Position numbers and translations under genes: made by a program
Assembly (NCBI GenBank): GCA_016169945.1
Contig: JADLSH010000254.1
Location: forward strand, 186,001 to 250,000
DNA from: Trachythela sp. YZ-2020
Lineage: Eukaryota > Cnidaria > Anthozoa > Malacalcyonacea > Clavulariidae
Length of the DNA: 64,000 bases
Direction: 5' to 3'
Shown here: one piece after another, positions 49,501 through 61,500 of the stretch
Layout of the letters: every line of letters begins with the position of its first letter
How positions within the stretch are numbered: the first letter of the stretch is position 1
The notes under the pieces: model-generated
The model's database searches: none
What the model saw: only the letters and a program-made list of their open reading frames with translations
Told to the model about the DNA's origin: nothing

Positions 49501-52500
49501 TTATTTGATGCCTGGAAAAAAGCGGATCCGCAGCTGTTAAAGGGCGTGGAAGTATATTTAGCACACGAAGAAAGCTGCCACAGGTTTGCTCAGTCGGACG
49601 ACGTGATGGTGTGCAATGATACTGAAGAACTTCGCTGTGATCATGAAGAGGCTGATACGCGGATGATTGCTCATGCAAGACACGCTTCTCAATTCTACTC
49701 CAGTATCATTATCAAGAGTCCAGATACAGATGTGTTTCTGATTGCGCTTAACGCCTGCTTAGACATTCATGCCGATATATATTTTGAAACGGGTACGGGT
49801 AATGGAAGACGCATTATATCACTCAGCAAAATCAGGCATTCTCTTGGAGACCAATGGTGCAGTTCACTACTAGGCCTTCATGCATTTACAGGTACAAACT
49901 GAACTTTACCAAAATAAATATTGTATATATTTCTAATGAACTATGCGATAGAGTTACATATCTATTATACTCTTTCTTAGTTGTATTATTTTTCTCCAGG
50001 TTATGATACCACCAGTGCTTTCTATGGTAAAGGCAAAGTTACTGCTCTGAAAATCGCAAGAATGAAAGAAAAATATGCAGATCTCTTCTGGAACGTCGGC
50101 AGAGAAGCCACGCCATCGACACCACTGAAGGAGGGCTTGTATGGTTACGTGTGCCATCTTTACGGTTTCGAAGAGTGCTCCGACGTCAACTCCGTTAGGT
50201 TTCAAATTTTTAAGGGTGGAAAATACGACGAAGAATCAATGCCACCAAATCAGGATTCGTTAGATCAGCACGTGAGTCGAGCAAATTACCAATGCTACAT
50301 CTGGCGACATGCATCGCAACCGTCATTGAACATGGAACCTTTCTGCAACCACGGGTGGAAACTAGATGATTGTGGCAACGTCTTAGTCGACTGGATGACC
50401 ATTCCTCCAGCCCCCGACTCGGTCCTGGAGTTTGCAAATTGCAAATGCAAGAAAGCCTGTCAAAACAACAGATGTTCCTGTCTGAAAGCAAAGCTGAAGT
50501 GCTCAGATCTGTGCAAGTGCATTGGCTGTAAGAATAACAATGGAAATGTTGATGGAAATGATGAAAGTGATTCTGATACTTACGATCGCGATGAACAAGA
50601 TCATACCTCAAGTGACATCAGCGAAGACGAATACTAAGTCTCTCTTCAGGTTAATAGTATACATTATGATGAACAATACACACACTGGTATACGCTAGTT
50701 CCGATAATCATGATAACGCCAAGTTAGTTCATCTGAGTTTTTAAGCTTTTTATTTGAAAACGTTGGGCCGTTGAAAACGTTGAAGCTATTAACAAGTTAT
50801 ATTTTATATAAAACCTTCAATATTTTAACAAAAAAAACCCGAAAACAATCGTTATTTTGTAAAATATTCCCTAAAAGTTTTAAGTATTTCCCTTTTACCT
50901 AACGTCTTGAAGTTTTCATATCAAATAGAACTTTTTAATAGCTCCAAGTTCATATACGGCCTAATCTTCGGCGTCAAGAATTTCAACTGAATACTCAGGA
51001 AAACTAAATCAAGCTGGCTTCAAAAATTTCACCTGGTTTTAGCGTTCCAGTTATTTTATAGTTCAGTGGGCTTTCCCCACATTACTAGTAACATCCCATC
51101 GTTCTAAACAGTGAGCTCCATATATATATCTGGAGTAAGAACTTCTAATGTTCGGCCAATCACAGGTAGCCCGCTATTTGGTTGCTTCAGAGCTGTTTAA
51201 TTCAATAGATTCTATTGTAAAAACCACATGAAGTATCACCTTTCTTTATTCAACTGCTGACATAATAGCGCGGGCGCCGTTTTTTCTTTCAGCGCACGCC
51301 AATTGATCACTATATGTATAATGTTTTCCTAAGGTTGGCAACTCTCAGCCAAATTTTCACATATACGGACTATACACACAAACTTACACATGAAAATACT
51401 CGTACTTAAATGCAAAAATATATAAAAAAAACTATATCTACGTGGGCATTGACTTCCCTAAAACGTTTCCCAAACATTTTTTTGTTTTCAAGCAATTGCG
51501 AACACGAGAACTTTGCGAAAATACAAACTTTTTTGGGTTGAATTTTGTGAAAAATCGCCAGGATCCAAAATCCTGCCTGACGTCAAAAAAACTGAAGTAA
51601 TGATTGGTTGGTTGAAGTAAACAAAATTTTAGCAGGAGCGTCAAAAATCTCACAAACCGGGGGGTTTTCCTTTGAAGTTTTTTAAACGAAAAGAGCTGGA
51701 CAGCTAGACCGCGAAGGAGAAAATCAGTTTTTAAATTGGTTATATTCGACCGCGAATACAAATGTGAGGGCATTTGGAAAGAAAGACTTTTGACCGGTAA
51801 GTAAATATTTGTTTTTTCGTATTTATTCTCACAAATATCTTTGAAATTTCACGAAGTTTGTCCTATTTCACTCGCACAATGACATTAAAGTACGTCAAAA
51901 AGACCTACGTGCGGACGAGGAAGAAAGCCATAAAAACAAATTATTTTAACCAATTTTAATAGTATTTTTGATGGAAGACAACCTAGAACGAAGAAAAGAA
52001 GCTTTTCCGACGAGAAGGTGCTTTGTATGGTAAGTGAAATTACTGTATTTACCCAATTTATGTTGTTTTGTTTTTCATTTAATATAAAAAGCAAGAACAG
52101 TGTCGGATGTTGATGCGAACCATCGCAGGGAGCCGTCAAAATACTGTAGTTTTTTGGCTTTTTCGACTTAACGTTCGTCATGACAGCATTTTACTGACAT
52201 ATTGCCCACTTCGTAGCTGACATTTTTGACAGTTTTTACGGCTCATCTAAGTAACCTTTGATAGTGGCCTGGCCTTGGCCTTGGCGCTCTTGACCTGACC
52301 TTGCATTGCATGCGTAAATTTTAATTAAATTGTTGCATTTAGCATTGTCCGACACTGTTCTTGCTTTTTATATTAAATGAAAAACAAAACAACATAAATT
52401 GGGTAAATACAGTAATTTCACTTACCATACAAAGCACCTTCTCGTCGGAAAAGCTTCTTTTCTTCGTTCTAGGTTGTCTTCCATCAAAAATACTATTAAA

Positions 52501-55500
52501 ATTGGTTAAAATAATTTGTTTTTATGGCTTTCTTCCTCGTCCGCACGTAGGTCTTTTTGACGTACTTTAATGTCATTGTGCGAGTGAAATAGGACAAACT
52601 TCGTGAAATTTCAAAGATATTTGTGAGAATAAATACGAAAAAACAAATATTTACTTACCGGTCAAAAGTCTTTCTTTCCAAATGCCCTCACATTTGTATT
52701 CGCGGTCGAATATAACCAATTTAAAAACTGATTTTCTCCTTCGCGGTCTAGCTGTCCAGCTCTTTTCGTTTAAAAAACTTCAAAGGAAAACCCCCCGGTT
52801 TGTGAGATTTTTGACGCTCCTGCTAAAATTTTGTTTACTTCAACCAACCAATCATTACTTCAGTTTTTTTGACGTCAGGCAGGATTTTGGATCCTGGCGA
52901 TTTTTCACAAAATTCAACCCAAAAGTTTGTATTTTCATAAAGGTCTCGTGTTCGCAATTGCTTGAAAACAAAAAAATGTTTGGGAAACGTTTTAGGGAAG
53001 TCAATGCCCACGTAGATATAGTTTTTTTTATATATTTTTGCATTTAAGTACGAGTATTTTCATGTGTAAGTTTGTGTGTATAGTCCGTATATGTGAAAAT
53101 TTGGCTGAGAGTTGCCAACCTTAGGAAAACATTATACATATAGTGATCAATTGGCGTGCGCTGAAAGAAAAAACGGCGCCCGCGCTATTATGTCAGCAGT
53201 TGAATAAAGAAAGGTGATACTTCATGTGGTTTTTACAATAGAATCTATTGAATTAAACAGCTCTGAAGCAACCAAATAGCGGGCTACCTGTGGGCCAATA
53301 GGCCAAGTGAAGCCAAAGATGGCGGCAATTGACGTCCAAACTCATGAAGGTCATAAACAGTTTTCATACCATTTTTCTAGCTAATTCCAGTTTATACTAA
53401 CAGATCGCATCGCTAATCAAGTTATTAGTTCATAAAATCATGATGTTATTGTTTAAATCGGAGTAAAAACACGAAATTTCGGCACACTCCTTGCCGGCTT
53501 GTGTAAACCGCGCGGTCGAAAACAATAGAAAGGGATTGGCACTGGACGTCAATTTCCGCCATCTTTGGCTTCACTTTTTGGACATAAGTTCTCACTCCAG
53601 ATATATATATAGAGCTCACTGGTTCTAAATGACAACGCGGCTGCAAATTGAAGAGACTGGAACGAAGTAAACATGCATATGAGCGATGGAATTTAATACG
53701 AAGCATCGAGGAATAATAAACAAAATGGCGGGGGATTGTTGAAATTTCGTCAAAGGAGTGCAAATAAACATGAATTTTACAAAAATACTGCGGGTCTACG
53801 GAGCGGGAACTCTTCGGATTCAGATTCAGCATGTTTAAAAGTGATAAGTTATGTAAAAGTATTTGAGTTACGAGGCACGGTAAATGAAAATCGTTTTATG
53901 CCTCGACAAACGGCCTTTTGTAGTTTACTTTATTAAATATTATAGTTTTACCGAATGTGACTTTTCGTAGATACATACCGGGGAGGCAGGTAATTTACGA
54001 AAAATTCACCTAATTCTAAATGACTTGTTTAAACCATTAACACTTTCGCCTTGACTGGTAAATTTTCTGATATACTGTACATGCAAGACAGTGTAGAATA
54101 ACAAACCCTTATTGGGTTAAAAAATAAGAATCTCTACTGACCTATTTCCACTAGGATATGTAACAACAATATCATGATCTTCATCAATACCAACAATAGT
54201 TCCAGCTGTGCTCAATGTCTAAATGGAAGAGTTTAAAATCATACACTCATAGCATGAAAAATGGGTTTAAAATGTCCGACCAAAATGAGATTAGATCTAT
54301 CCCTTAAATTTGGTCAGACAGTTTTCAAATTGTGAATTGAGTAATACAATCAATTAATGTTATTCATGTTTATTAACACTGCAATTGTACAATCACAGAC
54401 TTAACACATAAAATGAAATAGAACAAAAAATGGAAGAGTTTGGTTTGGTATCAATTTAAAAATGTTGTATGGCTTTCCGATCAATATTTCAGCCCCTGTA
54501 CACTTATGCTAAGTGCTCCTTCTCCGTTGGGAAAGTTCCCGAGGAATTTCTCAATCAAAAGTAAGATAGTCTGGCATATTAGATGGCATACATTTATCTA
54601 TTGTAAATACTAAATTTCCATAACACTACTTAGAATATACATTAAGATCACAAGAATTTGAGGTTGAAACATCTGCATAACGAAAATGCTTGCATGTACA
54701 GTATTTGATGATGAATGTCACATTAAGATTGATGCTGCCACAGGGCTTTCAATGGGGGGCGCGCGATCGCGCGCGCGCGCGCCCACACGCGCCCAGACTC
54801 AATTGGGCGAGCGATTAATCGCGCGCGCAAATATCAGACATTGGAGCGACGCTAATGTTGAATTTTTCGTTTTATTTGTTTTGAGTTTCTCTGCGGAGCA
54901 AACCAGTAGTCTTTAAGCAATTAAATTTCTAAACCAATCGAAAACAATGTTTTATAAAAACCTTTTCACTCTACGCAAATTACGCATACTTGAAAGACTG
55001 AAAGTGTTACAAAATCCGCGAGGTGTTATCAAATTACTTTCGAATTTCTCTTCGTGTGATCGGACGTTTAGCGAATGGTGCTTTCAATCTGCGATAATTG
55101 TAGATGGCGAGCAAAGGTAAAGGTAGCAAAGTAGAACTTTCTACATTTTTGAGTTGGGGGAAGGAAAGTATAATCGGTTACGCCACGCGCCGAATTTTTA
55201 TTTTCACTTTATTTGCGCTGAACTAAATTAAAACCTGTATTTATTTATAAAGCACTGCCATTGCAAAAATGACGTTACCTGGTTAATTGTTAACAACTGA
55301 AGTGAACATAAACAATTCGGTGCTGGATGTGTTTGATTGCGAATGGCATTAAAACCACGAGAAAGTGTGATTTTTAACTATACCTTCAGACATTCGCTAT
55401 TTTTATAAGACATAATCAATTATATTGAACAAAATATTCACTTTAATATATGACCTTAGTATGAACTTAGTAGTAAACTTTAGAAAGAATTAATACAATT

Positions 55501-58500
55501 GTTATATCATTTACTTTTTACGTGTACTTTGTTTCGTTACGTAATTCAAGTTTAAACACTGAAAAATATGCTTATTTGGGTGTGTTTTTGTTTTTCTAAA
55601 GTTACTAAAAATAGCGCTGGGAAAAATGTAGAAAACACCTCATTTATTGAATATTAAGATCGCGCGCGCAGCAAGAATTGCACGCGCGATCAAGCGCGCG
55701 CGCAAATTTTTGACCTTGAAAGCCCTGCTGCCATCTGTATATACTTTACCTCATACATTCCATCTGTCCAACCGCCATGACCATTTTGCAAAGACTGAAC
55801 AATCTCTAAGTCTAGGTCTACAGTCACCAAATCATCAACTTGAAACTCACTCAAGGACTGTGGACGATTAGCACTGCTAGCACTTTCACCTGTCAAGCAA
55901 AATTAATGTTGAGGTTCAATGATCACTGATTGATTTTGACATTGAACTGATTGGAGTGTTGTTTCTTGATATTCAGTGGTGTTGAATTTGATATAGTGAA
56001 TACAAAATGCATTACAATTATTAGTCTAGACTAGAGCATACTCTAGTTTTGTTATTACTCATCAGTTAATCATTAACTTTATAAATTTCTGTTAAAAATT
56101 TTCTGCAAAAGTTCAGATCCAAAAATATTTCTGGGAACTAGGTTCCTCTGCCTCCCATAGTAGCACTGAACTAATACTGTAAGAGATATATGGTTTAACT
56201 AGACCTCTAGAGAGAACAGTTTGGACAAAACTGATAAAACTATCCAGAATACAGTAAATAGATAAGATTATCTGCAGTGTGGTCTTAAACCTCTCTCCTC
56301 CACAGAGTCTTCAGTGCGCCTATAGAGGAACAAGTTAGTGGTGCGCTAGAGGAGCGAGTTAGACATACCAAGGAAAACCGCTGTAAATTGAGGTCTGAAC
56401 CTATTAACTGGCAGTACACAGCTACCACTGACGAGTATAATCGTCTGGGATTAGACAGAGTAAAATACTAAAGTAGGGTGCATCTGGGAGCATTGCAAGC
56501 TAATGGGTTAAACAGGTATAAGTAAGTCAAAGCTAAAAATTACCATACCTAGCAATGGCAAGTGATCACGATAATATGTTCCACCTTTTGAATCACTCAA
56601 CACCTTCAAATCACACTGAAAATATACTGCATTCACTGAGTATGTTTATCACAATAAGTAAATGCACAGAACAACATAGCAACATGATCTTACCATGCCT
56701 TCAAAGGCACAGAACAACATAGCAACATGATCTTACCATGCCTTCAAAGGCACAGAACAACATAGCAACATGATCTTACCATGCCTTCAAAGGCACAGAA
56801 CAACATAGCAACATGATCTTACCATGCCTTCAATGGCACAGAACAACATAGCAACATGATCTTACCATGCCTTCAAAGGCAACACGATAAAGATTTGTTG
56901 TTCCATTATCCCACAAAACATATGCTGCACTTCTTGGGTATAATGAACTCCAATCTTGAATTTTTGTCACTTTTCCTCTTCGACTTGTCCCTCCTTGAAG
57001 CAAGTACAAAACAGCAAAAATAATTCAGCATACAACATTACGAGGAGCCTTCATAATTTAACTTTTAATTTATTTGCTTCACCACATAATTTACATTACA
57101 GTATGGTACCATAAAACATATTCATATACACACAAAAAGACAGCACAAGGCAGGGTAACCGCAACAGCAAATAAGCCATTTACTGCGGGGCTAGCTACTG
57201 TAATTATCCTCCGATTATATTGAAAATATGGTTAGAATTGGCTTTACCATCCTGTTCTTCCCATTGCCAATCAATTCCTCGGACAACTCTTGCACCAGGA
57301 AACAATCCACGAGCTGTTACTTTTTTACTCTTTCTTCTTGATTCAACCAACACCCTAGAATACACAACAGAGTGTTTTGAAGTTTATGCTAATTGTACTA
57401 GGAATCGATTTCTGCCAGAGCAGGGTTCTCCACAGTTGTGAGCGGGGCAGGTAAAAGAGGTGTGTGTACAGGTAAGCGTCCCACAATGCTGGAAAATGCC
57501 CACAGAAAATTTTGAAATCTGAAGTCTCTGAAATGCCATTTCCTGCATTTTGAGGAAAGATTAATAAGCTTTTATAGAATTCTATACATTATAACAATAA
57601 AACGTCATATCAATTATAACCCGGGCACACCACTGTTTTACACAAAACTGTGTTTACAACAAAATGCCTTTACATAAACTCTAGGATTCTTCAGGCAGTA
57701 ATCAGTAGTCGTGGAAACGGTAAATTTTACCGGTTACCACCTGATAAGGAGAACTCTGCAGAGGGACTATAGTGTTGCATTTTTCGCAACTGCTCCTGGT
57801 TAGGTCCGAAAATATGCATAATTTTCACTCAAACTTTCCATCTACAAACATCTTCAACATTCAGTTCTATCGAGCGAGACGCCCAAAATTTAGAATATTT
57901 AAGTCTGTGTAATAGTTGTCAAAAATATATTATTCACTGCCTGAGCTCTTTAGCAATTTGGCATTTCATATGACTATTGCAAGCTCCTATATTGGGTGCC
58001 TAATTTCTCATTATTGTCAATGCAAGCATCACATGTACATAAATTCTGTTCACTTGATCAAGTTCGGCTTGATTTTGTACAATTAGATTTTATATTGGAA
58101 CACATATGGTCACAGCATAAGTGAAAAGTGTGGGCAGTTAATAGCCAGACCAGACTGTCTGCCTTTGTCTCGATCATGTTAAGATATATTATATGGTCAT
58201 TTAACAATTCTCCACTTCTAATTAAAATGTCATGCTGAAAATACCTTTCATTCCCAGAATTTGTAATCCTATAAAACCTGTGTCTTAGAGAATGCTTGTT
58301 GCCATGGTAACATACAGAACACAGATCATAATTGGTACATTCAGCACACTTCCATCGAATACCAAATATGGAATGTTGACGACATCCATCACACATGATA
58401 ACATCATGCTTTAAACCTAAAGAAAAATGACCACCCTTTGTCGATCCATTTAACATAATCCGTCAAGATGAACTCAGACAATCTTGGGTGTGCATATTTT

Positions 58501-61500
58501 GATGGATGATCCATCTATGCATATAAATATGGCATAAATATAGATTTATTTACGAGTTGTGAAGGATCGTTAAACGAACGAGTGAGTGCAGCGAACGAGC
58601 GTATTTAGCGCTCCTTCATAACGAATAAATAATAAAAATCATACAAATGAACCAACCATGAAGTAATTTGTTTATTATATAAGTATAGAGATAATTATAT
58701 GACACTGACAGACTCACAGCGAACAACATGCAAGCGATGTATATCAAGCTTCAAAAGCAGATTTCTTACTGTTTATTTCTTCACTTTCTTGCTGAAATTA
58801 CAACCAAAGAGGTTTATCTTAACTATTTTAGTCTTGAGTGGTGTCCTTGATGGTAATATAGTCGCTTTATTAGCAAAAAAACGAAATAAAACTCTCACTT
58901 CTGTGATTTTGCTAAAACCGGGCACCATGTTTACAATTATGAGCGCGAAAACACCAGCCAATCGGAACTAGCCAAATTTCACATGCGAAAAATATCGTAC
59001 GATTTGTTATTTCACCACTCTACTGCATGGAAATCTATCGTACGATTTGTTATTTCACCACTCTACTGCATGGAAATCTCTATACTTATATAATAAAATA
59101 AACTACAGTCAACTCTTCCCTTACAGAACCTCTCTAAAGTGGAAGAACCTTCTAAAGTGGAAGAACATGCAAAATGGTCAAGCAAAATGATATGTTTTGA
59201 CCCTCCATATGACTTATACTCTAGGAGGGAATCAAATAAAGACCGAAAAAGCTTTCAAGCAATTAAATACTGGGCTTCTAGCAAAAATTCAAAGTTGATA
59301 ACCAGTTGGAGGTCTGAAAAAAGTTCAAAAGCTTTTATCCGACCAGTAACATTGTTTTCGTTAAGCCACCTGACTTTAGAGAGGTTCAACTCTATATGCT
59401 ACACTATGCAAATAGGCACTAATTAATTATCTCCTGATTATTATTTAATGGCAGTCTAGTCACTGGACATCACAAGGCAAAAAATTTGTACAAATTATAC
59501 TTCATTGTTTTAAATAATATCACTATATGCACATTGACATTGACCAAACCTGAAACGAAATGCACTAGTTTCTGAACTACATCATGCAACTAAAGCTAAA
59601 ATTTTTCATTAAAAATATTATAAATAAAAAACTTGTTTTGGTGTTTATATTGACAGTACAGTAAATATTCATATGTCAAAACAATAATAACATATTTGGC
59701 AAAGTGTGTCAACACTATTATATAAATAAAAACAAACAGTTTCTGGGTCAATTGAAACATACGATCCCCCGTATAGGACTGCCTCGTTCTTTAATAATCG
59801 TTGCATTCATACAACTTTAATTCATATTAAACTTGGCTACCCTGACCAGGGTGGAAAGTTCGTAGGTTGCGCCGAAGATCTTCGGCGTGGAAAATTCATA
59901 AATTCGCTCTCTATTGGCGTAGAATTATGTGCAAATGAACCGGCGTGGCGCACTGGCGTACAAAAATTTCCCCGATCAGGTTAATGCACATTAAATTTGT
60001 ACTTCAATCCTTTAATAAACCAAATTTGATTGACCATCAACTCTGACCCAAATATACATATAGTCTAGGACCTGTATAGGAGTTTGTATGCGTTTCATTT
60101 ACCACAGGCAATCTCAACTGTTTTAGGGTAAAATGACCATGGCGGTCAACATGGCATATGTGCCAAAACCTGAATCCGGGACGAAAGTCCTGAAAATGAC
60201 CCGCCCTGAAACGGCAGTGCCGACATAGCTCTAACTTCCGAAAAGCAGAAGCGACAGCCTTTCTGAAGTGCTTATAGTGTTTAGAAGGTTGCTTTTAGGG
60301 GTAGTTATTGGAAGGAAAAATTTGTCTAAGTATAATATGTTACAAGAAAATGACCATGCACCACCCCAGGTCAACTGCTAATTATCCATGAAATAACTAA
60401 TATACCTGGCAGAGATTAAATTTTCTTATTTCCTAACAATTTTTATCATGGGATGAAAAACTATGCTTAATTTAATATAATTATTGTAGATTTCATAAGG
60501 ATTGACATTGTTTTGTTTAAATATAATACATTTTATTTCACTTACCCCCCACCAAAACACGATTTCAGCCATATTTTGCCGTCTTGTTTGCTTTTTATCG
60601 CCGAGTCTAGCAAGTATCATCCAATTGTTGTACTTTTACATAATGATAGATGGCTAAAGAAGATTTCAACCAAGTTTCGTCAAGTTTTGAAGCAGTGCAG
60701 TGTATTTTATCTTCGATATTGTGTCCTTCGATATTTCGTCAAATAGCGGCCATTGCAATGCCTCGCCGCTTCTCTTCCCGATGAATGCCACTTCTTCGTC
60801 TTCATATGTATTTAGATTACAGTATCCAAGAGTACTTCATTGTAGAATAGTCCCAATCGAAAAACTAGAGTAGTATAGTCACTTGAAAGGAAAAAACCTC
60901 CCATAACAAATTTAGGATCAGAATCAAAGACACAAGTTTAAAAATAATTTGAAAGTCACGCGCAATCTTCGCGAAAACTCCTCGTGGGCTCGCTTGACGG
61001 GGGCAATATTTTCACGAAACGCTGGTTCATACAACAGAACCCAGTAAATATATTATGTTTATTGTATTTTTATGATTTATGATAAAAACAATAGAAAATA
61101 CGCAAATATTTATTGTTTTTATCATAAATCATAAAAATACAATAAATATAATATATTTACTGGGTTCTGTGGTCAACAGGCTCAGCATTTCGTGAAAATA
61201 TTTCCCCTGTCAAGTAGCCCACGAGGAATTTTCATGAAGATTGCGCGTGACTTTCAAATTAACAATCTTCTTTAATTCAATCTTCTTTAATCTTCTTTAA
61301 ATAATTAAAGAAGATTTTGGATTTAAACAAAAATCTTCTTTAATCTTCTTTAATCTTCTTTAATTATTTTATCATTTTTATGTTGATTATTTCGTCAATA
61401 CTTCATGTTGTGCATGTGTGGCGTTTGTTATCCTCGTTTCCAGGCTCTTTACTTTGCGCCACGAGGTAGCGAAATAGTTGAATTTGCATTTTGCAGTATC

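Noticed and set aside
51438..53047. ORFs of about 110-120 codons ([13 protein letters not shown]...) in the 51-53 kb foldback element
   Set aside because: Present identically on both arms in opposite orientation, with no recognisable domain; probably not genes.
53736..53936. Frame with [14 protein letters not shown] resembling a first exon, also at 33045 on minus
   Set aside because: It starts at TTG and the nearest upstream ATG (53725) hits a stop after five codons. It is conserved as part of a repeat, so I record it there and not as a gene.
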